A stretch of 64,000 nt of DNA from Conus ventricosus (lineage: Eukaryota; Mollusca; Gastropoda; Neogastropoda; Conidae). The stretch is from contig CM031601.1 of NCBI GenBank assembly GCA_018398815.1, positions 30,073,204 to 30,137,203 on the forward strand, written 5' to 3'. This document shows, one piece after another, positions 11,419-22,659 of the stretch; position 1 is the first letter of the stretch; every line of letters begins with the position of its first letter. The notes beneath the pieces were generated by a model. That model was not told the origin of the DNA. It saw only the letters and a list, made by a program, of their open reading frames with translations, and did not search any database. The translations under genes and the position numbers were made by a program.

Positions 11419-12093
11419 GGGACACAAACCGTTGAAGGAGATATGATAGGTCAGAGATGGATGGGGCAGAGAGGATGTCAAAGCCAAGGGAACAAATCAT
11501 ATAATCATCCCCTTAATTATTACATAATAGGGTGGTAGGGCTATGCGAATGTCAATATGGATAGTCATGGGAAGACGAGAGACATGAAATTGTATAATAG
11601 CCGCACTCTTAAATTATGGATATCCTAATTCATTACATGCTACACCCAACTCTTAAAACTCCTTTCCTTCTACCTCAGATGTCTCCGAATTTCTGATTTG
11701 GATCTTATTAGAAGAAACAAAAAAGAAAAAAAATGATGTGTAGTAGTTCCATGGCATTATAGTATACTTATTACAAGTTGCAACTTTTGGACTGCTCATT
11801 ATAATGGGCCTAAATAGTGTATGACGAACAAAGAGAAATAATTATACAATGATATTTGAGAAATTTGGGTTATTAGCTATTTAACCGCTTCGACCTTATT
11901 GGAGTATGTGACCTTTTTACTTCTTAACTTCGCGGATCACAAAACGAACACATTCTTTGATTTTGGTCAAAAGGAACTTCATCTTTTGAAAATATCGGTT
12001 CTGTCTCTTTCGCAAGACTTCAGAGGTTCAAGATCCAGCTTTGTCAGCATTGTGTGTGTGTGTGTGTGTGTGGGGTGTGTGTGTGTGTGTGCA

Positions 12094-12128
<35 letters not shown>

Positions 12129-12516
12129 TGGCTGAATCATAAAATCACAGATGGCAAAGTATCTTGTTATTTGTGATGATGATGAATAATAAATTCACAA
12201 AGGGCTAATTGTGACTCATTTAAAAGGGTCCTACACAGTTTTCCTTTCTATGAAAGAGTAAGTAAAAATGATTAATGTAGAGAGATCTACTCACTCTTTT
12301 AAAAGTAAGCAGAAATGGACCCTTGTCACAACCAACTAGGCTGCAATAAATAATCATCAATGAAAGATGTTTTTAGCCTTCAGTTAGAAGTAATGTGTCT
12401 TGTCCAGAAATGTGGGACCTACTTGAAAGGTTTGTTACTTTCGTTTGTTACTCTGTAAGGAAAGATTTGGTTAATGCGGCCAGTAGATAAATTGGGCTGT
12501 GCTAATTTGATAAAAC
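11419..12516. other. Gene-free stretch with a (GT)n/(GCGT)n tract
   Basis: AT-rich sequence without recognisable genes. A (GT)n tract at about 12052-12089 passes into (GCGT)n to 12128. Confidence 0.6.
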
Positions 12517-12638
12517 ATGATGAGATAAAATTTCAAAATGGAGTGACTGAAGGCGCGAACGAAGCAAGATTAGGAATAGAGTTTTAGAACTTACCGCCAA
12601 TGACATTGACAAACAAGCACAAGACAAGACATGATGCA

Positions 12639-12663
12639 TTTCAACCACTTGGGTCTTCATCAG
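12639..12663 (-). ncRNA. Hammerhead-ribozyme-like core, left arm
   Basis: On the minus strand the 25 nt begin CTGATGA, continue into ACC-loop-GGT (a possible short helix II) and end GAAA. These are the invariant core strings of the hammerhead fold in the right order and spacing. The remaining helices and the cleavage site were not established, so activity is unproven. Confidence 0.4.
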
Positions 12664-13205
12664 ACGAAAAAATAAATCACATTTAACATGTGGGACAGTA
12701 CAAACTACGAAAAACGAAAAAAGAAAATGAAAAATGACTCATCCGTTATTGTCCATGAAGGCGGAAATGACATGAGGCCAGGGGGATTATGGGAGAGGAA
12801 ACGGAGGGGGGGGGGGGGGGGGGGTTGCGTCAGGGGAGGTGGTGTGGTGGTGTATGATAGGGTTGTGGGGTTCTAGTTATTGGGATGGTGTGATATCTTG
12901 GTGATGGTGTGGTAATGGGTGGGATTAGATAATAATAGAGAGAAAAAAAAAAAAAAGAGAGAAGAAAAGGTGTGTGTGTGGGCACACTACACCCCAAGGC
13001 ATCAATATCCAACTATAACCAAACACACATACCCACCTCTTCCACATCAGTTGGCAATATCCCCTACCAACACACACACATACACACACACATACACACA
13101 CACTTACATACACCACCACCACATCCCCTTCACTCACTTCATACAGTAGTTACAGCACCCTCCATCTATTTAATCTTAATTTTGTTTTATCCTTCCCTTA
13201 AATCC

Positions 13206-13236
<31 letters not shown>

Positions 13237-13372
13237 ACCTTTCTTCTCTTTTTTTTTTTTTTCTCATTATATCTATCCCACCATTACCACAACCATCACA
13301 AAGATATCACACCATCCCAATAAACTAGACACACAACCCTATCATATCACACACACACACCTCCCCTGACGC

Positions 13373-13412
<40 letters not shown>

Positions 13413-13548
13413 TTCCTCTTCCATAATCCCCCTGGCCTCATGTCATTTCCGCCTTCATGGACATAACGGATGAATCATTTTTCATTCTTCTTTTTCGTTT
13501 TTCGTAGTTTGTACTGTCCCACATGTTAAATGTGATTTATTTTTTCGC

Positions 13549-13573
13549 CTGATGAAGACCCAAGTGGTTGAAA
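13549..13573 (+). ncRNA. Hammerhead-ribozyme-like core, right arm
   Basis: Identical over all 25 nt to the left-arm copy, on the opposite strand: CTGATGA, then ACC and GGT able to pair around a 5-nt loop, then GAAA. Identity is expected from the palindrome and is not independent evidence of function. Confidence 0.4.
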
Positions 13574-13657
13574 TGCATCGTGTCTTGTCTTGTGCTTTGT
13601 TTGTCAATGTCATTGGCGGTAAGTTCTAAAACTATTCCTAATCTATGATGAGATAAG

Positions 13658-14099
13658 TTCAGATCTTTTGTGTTGTACATTGTCAGCATGCATAACTTCC
13701 TCTGCTAGAAAACCATGGCTGGTCGTGGAAAGGATACCAACAGTAAGCATTAGAAACATTTTGTACTAATTCTTTACCTCTATGGTTCTGTTTAATCAAA
13801 GACATGGCTAAAATAATAGGAATTGTTTGCTTTCTGTTTCAACGAATTCTAACATATTATAAACGCCCTTGAAACAAAAATCAGAGTAATGTTTTGATGT
13901 GCTGTCATTGTAGAGGATTTTTAGTGACCATGGTCAAAATGGATAAGATGAACTCCCCTGATGGGCTAAGTTGGGCCAGTAGCTCAATTAAGCCTACCGT
14001 GATCAGTTTATACCCACTTCATCAGAAGTTGATAGCGGTTGTTTTTTTCAGTGATCAGTAGTTACTGATAGAGCCTGATTGTGTGTATGTGTATGGTGT

Positions 14100-14164
<65 letters not shown>

Positions 14165-14421
14165 ACGTGCGCGCGGTGAGCGTGTGTGGCATCCACTTGT
14201 TAAGAAGAAACATATCCAAATATTGACGGTGCTTTGAATGGTTTTTTTTTTTTTTTGTAACATTAATTCGTTGCTTTTTAAAAGAAGCTGTCACCGATCG
14301 GCGGTACTAAACCAGCACGTCCATGTGTTTAGAGTGGTGGTGGTTCAAGATAGAGAGCGTGTGCGCGTATGCGTGCGAGCGTGCTGTGGTGTGTGTGTGT
14401 GTGTGTGTGTGTGTGGTGTCA

Positions 14422-14457
<36 letters not shown>

Positions 14458-14480
14458 TTTGCGCGCGCGCGTGCGTGTGT
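13658..14480. repeat. AT-rich sequence and two (GT)n arrays
   Basis: (GT)n arrays lie at 14103-14160 and at about 14391-14455, the latter followed by alternating GC. Nothing coding is supported between 13658 and 14100. Confidence 0.85.
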
Positions 14481-15362
14481 AAGGTTGAGATTTTAGTTAG
14501 GTGAAGGTTAGGCCAAGTTCCTCGGGGTTAGGTTGGAAGGTTAGACTAGGTAGGGGGGGCTGGGGAAGTAGGACATATTTTTGAATTCCAGTCTTCACTT
14601 ATTGAAGGAGTGGAAGCGGGAGGTTGGTTTCTTTTCCGACTGTTACCCTTTTGTTACTTTGGTTCTACACCAGAGAAGGCGGGGCAGGATATCGGCTGTT
14701 GTTGTGTTGTCAAGTCAGTGAGTTGTAGTAAATTGTCGTGTTGTTGCACGAGCAACAACTAGTCCGTTGGTCAGGTGTGTCAGCTCTGCGGAGGGATACA
14801 CTGTTCTGACCAATGGTTGCGTTGTGTTGTGAGTGGAGTTCGCTTGATTCTGACCAGGGCGGAATGCGTTGGGGTAGCTGCACTTCGGTCCCTGGTGTTC
14901 GTTGGAGTGGACGTGCTCCTTGTAAGTGCGGCGGCAGTGCCGTTCGTTCTGCTGAGTGAGTGACGTCGAGTCCTAGTGAGGCCAGATCCTCGTCGGGTTT
15001 GGTGTGCCCTTGGCCTGTGCCGATGTTCTGTGTCGTCTTCGTTGGCAGCCACTTTCAACTGGTGTGGTTGATCGCCTGTCTGTCCAGGTTGGTGATCTGT
15101 TATGTTCGTGGTGTTGTGGTTCGTCGTGTTGTCTTGCATTATGGTGAGTTGTACTGTGGTTGTCTCATGTTGTGATTAGTTGGTATTGTGTTCGTTGCGT
15201 ATACTGGTTGTCTGGTATGATTCGTCTTGGTTTCGTGGTTGAAGTTGTTGTCAGCCGGTTTGTGTTGTCACCTTCTGTATATTTTGTAAGTAGTGTACAT
15301 AGTGGTTCCTGAGTTCGATTGTCACGGGGCAGTTTGGCTAGACAACTTGGGTTCGATATAAC
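14481..15362. other. GC-rich flank of LTR element A, unassigned
   Basis: GT-rich, higher-GC sequence without a recognisable protein. The composition resembles the sequence on the far side of element A (25849-28260), so the two were probably contiguous before insertion. The last bases, TAAC at 15359-15362, repeat at 25849-25852 and mark the insertion site. Confidence 0.4.
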
Positions 15363-15911
15363 TAAAGTGTTTACCCTACACTTTAGAAGGGTGGCTTAGT
15401 GTGACATGTCTAACTAGTGCGTTAACTATTCCTAGTATTGGGGTTTCTTCTCATGCACACAAACGCATACACACGCACACAGTGCAACTCACCCTGCAGT
15501 ACTGGAATGGCGAGTGGGTGGTCAGTCTGTGACGCGCTCTGTCCAAGCTGAGCTTGTAGCTTTCCTCAGAGGGTCAAACAGCTGACGGCGCAACCAGGGA
15601 AGGCGAAGGCCACGTCTGGTTCCGCAGGTATGGTGGTTGGTCTTAGCCGGTGTTGGTCTCCAGACGCCGCACGTCGCTCCCTTAGCTTGAAGAAGAGGAC
15701 GGGCGTCTGCAATGGTCAGGTGTAGAAGCTGTCTGGTGACTTGGGTTCTCACTTCGGGAGCTTGCCTCGAGGTGGTCTGCACCACGACGGGGTGACAGCT
15801 TCTTCCCGCCCTGTCGTCTGCTGGTGAGTGAGCACTGCTCATGCGAGGTGCACCTTCCGGTTCCGGTGGTGAACCGAGTGCGTATGCGCACTACACTCGT
15901 GCGTCACTACA
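15363..15911 (-). repeat. Element A 3' LTR
   Basis: In element orientation it begins TGTAGTGACGC and ends CACTTTA. It is 549 bp and aligns over its whole length with 25289-25848. The main difference is an indel near 15780 (about 11 bp extra in the other copy). Divergence of a few percent implies an insertion of moderate age. Confidence 0.92.
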
Positions 15912-15920
15912 CTCCCCCCG
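15912..15920 (-). other. Element A polypurine tract
   Basis: In element orientation CGGGGGGAG sits immediately before the 3' LTR terminus TGTAGTG, the expected place for the plus-strand DNA primer. Confidence 0.75.
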
Positions 15921-15990
15921 ACTTTATGAAAAAGCTTTAGTGAGTGTAGTTCCCTCGCAAGAGCCCAGGTCCGCTAGCATCCGCTTTGCC

Positions 15991-18236
15991 CTAACAGCTG
16001 AAGAGGCGCAGAGCATTGTTGGCAGACCGGTCCAAAAGCTCCTCCACAGCATCGACAGCATTGGTGCCACACACTCGGCCACCTGGAAGAGCTGGTTGGG
16101 TGCAGACCACTGGCTCTTTGGGGGACGGAAATATGGAGCTCTGTCTCCAGAAGGATGCGGTCCCGGTCCATCCCACCTAGTGCCTTGTCCTGCTCCGGGT
16201 TAAAAGACCTGGCTAACCGGGTGAACCCAAAGTGGACATTGGGGAAGGCCCCCACCCACGGTCACGGACATTCTCATCCCCCGTGAAACAGTGAATATAA
16301 ATACGCTGCTCACTGGGTAGGACCATCCGGACCAGGCACAGCATTTGGAGGTAGGCCTCTGCCCCATCATCCCAGGCATCCCTCGGCAGTGTAGCACAAC
16401 AACATGGTGGGGAGACCAAGGGCAGAATCCCCTGGAGATTTACAGCTTGCTGGGACCAGGTCTCAATTGGCATGCTTTGGTCGTATCCAATCTCGCCCAC
16501 AGCGGCCACTCGTGGCGATGAGAAAGCTCCCGCAGCCTAACGAGGACTCTCTCCATATCCCGACCAGCCAGTGTCGCACAATGCTTGGGATGCAGCCCAA
16601 CCGCCACCACCATATCCTTGGGGTACCGAACAAGATCCTCGGAGGAGGGGTAGGAGACGGGATCGCAAAAGGAGGCGCAAGTTCCACCAATTGGACCCGT
16701 TTTTCCATCCTCACGAAGGTCCCATCCAGCACAGCCCTCAGACTGGAGTCCCACGGGAGCTGCATTGCTTTGACAGTCCTATCCAGGTGGAAGTGTGCGT
16801 CAAATGCCCGCGGAAGCTGAGTTTCGGGTATCATGGCTGCCTGGGCAGGCTCCAAACCCTCCTCCGGCGACGGATAATGTTCCCTCCAGTACTCGCTCTC
16901 CTGGTGGTCCATCCACGCCACCAGTAGCAGCACCACCCTCCAGTGGACCAACACGGCTGGTGACTCCGCCGGGTACAGCTGGAAGGTAGTCGGCACCGGC
17001 TCCCCAATGTACTGACAAAAAGCTGTCATAGCCTCCCTCTGCCCATCCTAGATGCGTGCATCTTCCAGGGTGGACAGGAGACCTGCATGTTGAGGAACCG
17101 AACCAAGTCCTCCCAGCGACCAGACGACATATCAGCCAGTCCATGGCCTGCAATAATGCCTTCCTACGCCACTTCAACACGTTTTCTGATGTTGGGGGCA
17201 GCTTTTGTCGAAAACCCCAGGGAGGTGATGTGTGAAGGCATGCACCTTCAGGTCCCCTACTAGCTCCTCGCAGCTCGGTACCATACACTCTTCCTCCCGG
17301 GACTCGACTGGCCGAGTGTGACTGGCTACAGGGACGGCCTCCCTCGGCCCGACCGAAGAGGGGGTGAAGGTGGCGCTGGGAATCGCCTTAGGCAGCTTAG
17401 CCTGTTTTTTCTTCATCCTCCTCTGGCCGAAGCCGGTAGTTTCTTCCTGCCTCCTCACTCGCAGTACTCCAGATAGTACGGGAGGTGAATGAAGGTCCAC
17501 TTTCTGCTGGGCCAGCTTTGGGAACCTCACCTAGAGCCTCTCGACGTGCTGAGGCTGCCCACTTGCGCGACGCTCTAGACTTCCGGAGGCTCCCAGTCCG
17601 GAACACCACTTCCTGGGAGGAGGCTGTACTTTTGGCCTCAGCTCCCGTGTCAGTCCGTACTGCACCAGGCGGCCACCCCAAAGATGAGGAAGAGCACCCG
17701 GCAGTGGATTCTGGTGTTTCCTGGGAAACGACCTTCATGGGCGACTCTCGTGGGGAGAGCAACCCAGGAAAATCTTCCCCAGTATCCATCACGCTGAGGA
17801 TGTCCGAATGCTCATACCTCACACTCTGGGCAGGCTCATCCTCGCAGAGGGCCGCTCGATATGGCATTCCAAATTGGGGTCGGTCAGCAAGCGTATGTCA
17901 AGGCGGCCCCCCATAAATTGCTCGGAGGCTGGTTTGGACTTGCCGGGCATCCAGACCGCGAAGTGACAGGTGCCACATTTTCTGTGATCCACCTATCATT
18001 CCGCAACTGGTAAGTCTGCATCGCCCGGCAACCTTCTTCAGCCATTTCTTTGAGAAAGGGTCACCCCGCTGCTTGGCGACAGCGACCATCCGGAGCAAGC
18101 ATGCTTCACGCTCGTCCTCGGATGCCTCTTTGGTAAGCCAGAGGTCCTGCACCAACTGGTCTGTGTGCGGGAACAGCCGACCTGTGCTGAAAACCCGATC
18201 AGCGCGCTCCAGGGCGTTTAATTTTCCGGTGGCCAT
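15991..18236 (-). pseudogene. Element A 3' ORF: TATDN2-like TatD metal-dependent nuclease domain with long N-terminal region
   Basis: Downstream of the PHD finger the same frame runs through MATGKLNALERAD at 18236 into a Ser/Pro/Glu-rich, low-complexity linker and then a TatD domain of about 270 residues (16801 to 15991), the normal size for the family. Visible motifs in order: DAHFHLDR (16778-16801, first metal-binding HxH), CASFCDP (16659-16679, characteristic of TATDN2), VAVGLHPKH (16581-16607), GEIGYD (16480-16497, metal-binding Glu), LHCRG (16382-16394), IHCFTGD (16276-16296) and RILLET (16142-16159). A one-base break follows directly at the site of the conserved metal-binding Asp, and the remaining C-terminus (ending NALRLF) reads in another frame. 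Further frame changes lie between most motifs. TatD enzymes are metal-dependent nucleases; a role in the element's cycle is inference. Confidence 0.85.
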
Positions 18237-18281
18237 CCTGAACAGAACCTCTGTCTAATAAGTTCACTGCCTGCAAGCCTG

Positions 18282-18471
18282 CACTTGTACTTGTCAATAT
18301 CAAGTGCGTCAGTGGCGGTGACGTTAACACATGATCCACGGTTCCACTCCTAGCGAAGTCGCATTGGATCATGAAACGCCCACCCCACTGCTTCCTGCAG
18401 AAGCAGTAAACTCCCTGATCCTCATCCTCCAGGACTTCTTCTTCTGGATGTGACTTGAACCCTGGATCCAT
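18282..18471 (-). pseudogene. Element A PHD finger, between integrase and TatD domain
   Basis: An ATG at 18471 lies 44 bp after the integrase-frame stop. An acidic stretch leads into VYCFCRKQWGGRFMIQCD (18358-18411), the first half of a PHD zinc finger (C-x-C...C). After a frame change comes WNRGSCVNV and, at the end, DKYKC (18282-18296), the second half, where the usual His of 'W-x-H-G-x-C' is Arg. PHD fingers bind histone H3 tails. At the C-terminal side of a gypsy integrase such a reader could steer integration, as chromodomains do in chromoviruses. It could be the end of Pol or the start of the TatD ORF; the frame continues into the latter without a stop. Confidence 0.7.
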
Positions 18472-18517
18472 GCAGGCAGTTTTCTGTCCCTGCGCGGCAT
18501 CAGTCAGTCATGGTTTG

Positions 18518-19830
18518 TCATGAAGACTGAGTTCCGAAGTTTGACCTGACACAGGTAGGCAGACAGCTTTCTCCAGATGACCCCCGGACCTTTCCAGGTG
18601 AACAGAGTTTCCTGCATTTACCCTTCACAACTGCAGTATCCAAGAGATATACGACATCACCTTCGGCATATGGTCTCAACAAGATCTTGAGATCATAACT
18701 TCTTTTCATGCGTCGAAGGGATGTCTTCAGATTCTCTCTTGCAGCTGTGTGGGCATCCTGCAAGGACTGGACCAAGTGGAACACGTACTCATCCTCACAC
18801 TCGAACCTCTGGCCTGGAACTGGAACATCAGCTGAGCTGGTATGATACACTTCCCTCCCCAACATCAACATGTTAGGGGTAAAGCCAGTGGTTCGGTTTA
18901 CAGAGGACCGGATAGCTCCAGCTATCTGCTGTACGTGTTCGTCCCACTTGTTCTGCACTTTCCCCAGGAAGCACCTTATGGCATCCATCAACGTTCGGTT
19001 GTACCGCTCCACCTGACCATTCGACGCAGGACCATATGGCGTTGTTGGGCCTTGTGAATCTTGAAGCATGGCACAATGCCTCGAACAACTTGCTTTCAAA
19101 ATTGCGTCCCTGGTCTGAGAACAGCTGGAATGGGCAACCGAAACGTGAAAAGAACCCATCCACCGCAGCTTTTGCTGTTGTCTCGCCTTCCAAGATGGAA
19201 GAGGCATGCACTCCACCCATTTGGTGAATTGGTCCACCATCATGAGGCAGTGCTCATTTCCATGTGTTGTCCTGGGCAGAGGGCCAATGAAATCAATATG
19301 GACACGTTCCATCGGGGCCCTGCGTGGTATTCAGTCAATGGGACTTTCCCATAACGTTTGTTCTTTTTGTTCTTGCTACAAACGTTGCAGGACACACATA
19401 GGCCTCGACATCGCGAGCTAAAGCAAACCAAAAGAATTTCTCCTTCAGTCTGGCTTTAGTCCTCGCCACGCCTTGGTGTGCTGCTGATGGAAGTTTATGG
19501 TGCCACTGTATTGCTTGTTCCTGGAGGGAAGCGAGGACTACCAGTTCCAAGTCCTTGGTGTCTAGCGTGCGCCTGAATAGCAAGCCTTCCTTAAGCAGGA
19601 ACAACCCTCTGTTCAGCCAATGGTATTTTGCACTTGATGAAGCTGAGAAGAGTTCCCCTTCATCGGGTTCAGTCCCTTTCTGAAGGTATTGGAGGAGCAG
19701 GTGTAGATCCTTATCTTTCCCCTGTGCTGTCCGGAGTTCCTGAACTGTAAACCCCCAGCACGAGGGGATTTCTGAGGTAGCCTCTTGTGCAAACGCACAT
19801 ACAGGTCCTCAGCTGCACTGTCCATCGATC
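18518..19830 (-). pseudogene. Element A integrase
   Basis: The N-terminal zinc-binding region is seen at about 19380-19540 (WHHKLPSAAHQG, then VC.. with a frame change). The catalytic core follows: first Asp in HIDFIGPLP (19292-19294), second Asp in LFSDQGRNFES (19113-19115, in a different frame), Glu in NGQVERYNRT (19007-19009). The D-E spacing of about 35 residues fits DD35E. The C-terminal part (YNRTLMDAIRCFLG onward to 18518) resembles gypsy integrases of the Mag/CsRn1-like range, ending in a basic region. At least two frame changes inside the core make it inactive as read. Confidence 0.9.
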
Positions 19831-20029
19831 TCTATCAAGCTTACGCCATCAGTGTGCAGCTAAAGTCTTCAGACCGCAAGACTTCCTGCACTGCCTTTTC
19901 AGGCAGTGAGGTACTCTGGCTGTCCCGAGGACAGTGACTTATGTACTCGTGCTGGTCAACCGCTCGTTGTAACCTGAGAACCTGGTGTTTCCACCCAGTG
20001 AACCAACGATTGGCCGCCAGACGAAGTAC

Positions 20030-20640
20030 TTCGGCGCTCAGGATGTGTCGGAAAACTGGCAGGTGCAACCTTCGAGTGTGCCAGAAAACTGTCAGGCCCC
20101 TTTCGGGCCAGAAAACTGTCAGGTTCACCCTGCGGGTGAACCAGAGAACTGGCAGGCACACTCTGCACCAGAAAACTGGCAGGGATGTCCGACATCCCAG
20201 AGAAACTGGCAGACAAAGAGCCCGAACGCCCTTCAGGTGCACCCCCCGTTTGCACCCGGACACTGGCATGTGCTCCCCCGGTTGGGACCGCACGAAATTG
20301 GGCAACTGTCATGCTTGTTGGCGCATGGGCAAGCAAGACTTTCGAATGTGCAAGGAATTTTGCCCACTGTCATGCGCATTTCATCCTTCAGAAGTAGGCA
20401 CACGGCCATCATGACTGGCAAACCCATGGACCTCCCTGGGGAGAAAGACACGCCATGATGGCTGGCAAACCCCATGGCACCTTCGTGACTCTCGAGAGAG
20501 ACCCCCCAGAGAACTACTGTGGTCCATCACTCTGAGAAAGTACACGGCCATGGGGCCAAACCCCATGGCACCCCTTCCATGACTCCTCGAGAGAGACCCC
20601 CCCAGAGAAGCTACTGTAGGTCCATCCGGCTGGGGCCCCT
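20030..20640 (-). repeat. Tandem repeat block between RNase H and integrase of element A
   Basis: Two repeat families lie here. At 20050-20210 a short motif of the form CCAGAAAACTG(G/T)CAG recurs at least six times at uneven spacing; on the coding strand it encodes repeated 'xSFLA/xSFSx' units. At 20400-20620 a longer unit recurs, with 'GGCAAACCCCATGGCACC' and 'CTCGAGAGAGACCCCC'-like landmarks. Gypsy elements normally have only a short tether here, so this is an unexplained expansion that could be neutral decay. Confidence 0.65.
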
Positions 20641-20819
20641 TATCCTCGGGAGCCAAAACTGTCAGGCTTCCTTCCGTCAGGCCCCGGGCTTCGTCCACAG
20701 CCTGAATGAACTCCCCCCACTGTTCGTCGGCTCTCTTGCAGTATTTGCAACCCCCACAAGGCAGACTTTCAGGCCGAATGCCAGCCACGAAAGATGGACA
20801 TGGAGTCAAAGCGTCAGGA

Positions 20820-21390
20820 ATTCTGGACAACGCATCGGCGTTCTGATGCTTTGCCCCGGCCCGATGTTTAATAACCATATGGAACTGTGAAAGTTCCTCC
20901 ATCCATCGGGCCAACTGTCCCTGTGGGTGTTCAAACCGCAGGAGCCATGTAAGACTTGAGTGGTCGGTCCTGACGTAAAAAGTCCTACCTAATAGGTAGT
21001 ACTTAACTTAAACCTCACGATACTCAACAGTTCTTTCCGGGTTGTGCAGTACCTTCTCTGTTCAGGAGTGAGGGCGAAACTGCCGTATGCAATCACCCGC
21101 TACACACCTCCTTGAATCTGACTCAGAACCGCCCCGATTGCCAAATCATTAGCACCGTATCCAATACAAATGGATCCGTGCTGTTTGGCAATGTCAGGAC
21201 GGGGGGTTCAGTCAACACTCGACAGAGGGTATCAAAGGAATACTGCTTTTCCTCATCCCAGAAGAACTTGTTTTTTCCTGTGAGGCTATACAAAGGCTGC
21301 GCCAATGCTGCAAAGTCTGGAACGAACATGCGATGGTATTAGCGAAGCCAAGAAACCGCTCCACATCTTTTGAAGATTTTGGAATGGGCC
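20820..21390 (-). pseudogene. Element A RNase H
   Basis: On the minus strand the connection region reads MFVPDFAALAQPLYSLT with a TGKNKFFWDEE block near 21285, then DPFVLDT (first catalytic Asp region). After broken sequence comes the end motif MVIKHRAGAKHQNADALSR (20822-20878), the usual terminus of gypsy RNase H with its conserved His/Asp. It is followed by a Cys-rich stretch (CGGCKYC) also seen after RNase H in related gypsy elements. Frames change several times. Confidence 0.88.
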
Positions 21391-22040
21391 AGTCCCTCAC
21401 AGTCTGAATATCCCGGTCAGACATAGCAATTTGGTTTTTGCTAACCATCCGCCCCAGGAACTCAACTTTGGGCTGGAAGAAAAGGCACTTCTTTGGCTTG
21501 AGCTTAAGACCATGCTGTCGAAACCTTTGCAACGCCCCCTCAAGTTCTGCAAATGATCTTCAAAGCTGTCCCCTAACACCAAAATGTCGTCCAGGAAAGC
21601 GAGAACGGTCTTCCATGTCAGACCTCTCAGGATAAGGTTCACCACGGTGAGAATGTGGCTGGCGCATTGGTGAGCCCAAATCCCATCCGAACATGTTCGA
21701 ACAGACCGTACTTGGTCAAGAAGGCAGTTTTCTTTCTGTCAGCCTCTTTGACTCTCACTTGCCAGTACGCATTATGGCATCTAGCTTTGAAAACCATGTG
21801 CTCCCCGACAAAGTATCAGACAGTCTTCAACCAATGGCAATGGGAAAGTATCCTTGACTGTGACATCATTTAGGGCTCGGTAATCGATGCACCAGTGGAC
21901 TGATTCGTCTTTCTTTCGGATGAGTACTGGCGCTGACGCCCACTCAGATGTTGACTCCTGAATGACACCAGCCTTCAACATTTTGCTGTAAATGTGCCTC
22001 CTCCTCTCCTGCGAATACTGCAGGGTACGGCGCATTCTTT
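21391..22040 (-). pseudogene. Element A reverse transcriptase
   Basis: The fingers region reads MLKAGVIQESTSEWASAPVL and CIDYRALNDVT; the catalytic box is AFLDDILVLGDS (FLDD at 21586-21597), followed by LKLKPKKCLFF and EFLGRMVS in another frame. All are diagnostic of Ty3/gypsy RT. The 'F-L-D-D' variant is common in gypsy elements. The domain is split by at least three frame changes. Confidence 0.92.
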
Positions 22041-22659
22041 GCTTTATGGGCTTGGCATCACCAGTGTCAATTGAGTGCTCGATACCGGTGAAGTTCCCTA
22101 AATCAATTCATCTGCAGCAAACACATCCTGATAATCACATAGGAGCTTGGTCAACTCCACCCTTTTGATTCTTTGTCAGGTGTGTGCTGGAGTCACTAGC
22201 CAACTTCTGCAGATGCTCCGGTACTTGGTCCTTCGGAGGTAGCTTAACCCCCATACGTACCATTCTGCAGCTTGCTTCCCCCCTTACCATTTGTTTACAG
22301 CTTCTACTTTCAGAGGAAGAGTTCTGCTGTACCCGGGTCCATAATCTCCTGCACTTCATATGCAGTGGCTAACAGCTCCCCCTTCCGGATGGTATGGTAC
22401 TTGTCACTGGGGTTTACCAGGCAGAGGATTGGATCGTCCCCGGACTTCCGCACCGTCCTCGGTATTAAGAGCTAGAGCCCATCGAAGACTCAGTGTAGTA
22501 GTCCTGAAGACTGTATCCAATCTGCGGTTATCCTCATGACAGTGTTGGGTGGTACCACAACTTTACAGGCAGCTGTAACCCTGGCTATGGTTGGCGGTCC
22601 CTGACCAAAACTCATGTCTAAAGGGATAATTTCGTCCCCTATCAACAGAGTTTCAGTGC

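Larger units (their letters stand above)
12529..13645. mobile_element. Palindromic retroelement-like insertion (possible Penelope-like) with 12-bp flanking repeat
   Basis: The direct repeat ATGATGAGATAA flanks the segment at 12517-12528 and 13646-13657, as expected of a target-site duplication. Inside, 12568-12980 and about 13201-13644 are near-identical inverted arms: the terminal 'GATTAGGAATAG' is matched by 'CTATTCCTAATC', and poly-G in one arm is matched by poly-C in the other. A short unique spacer separates them. Each arm contains a hammerhead-ribozyme-like core pointing toward its outer end. Penelope-like retroelements carry hammerhead motifs in their terminal repeats and often lie as inverted partial copies, so a pair of PLE ends is my preferred reading. 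A foldback DNA transposon is the alternative. No open reading frame is supported. Confidence 0.6.
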
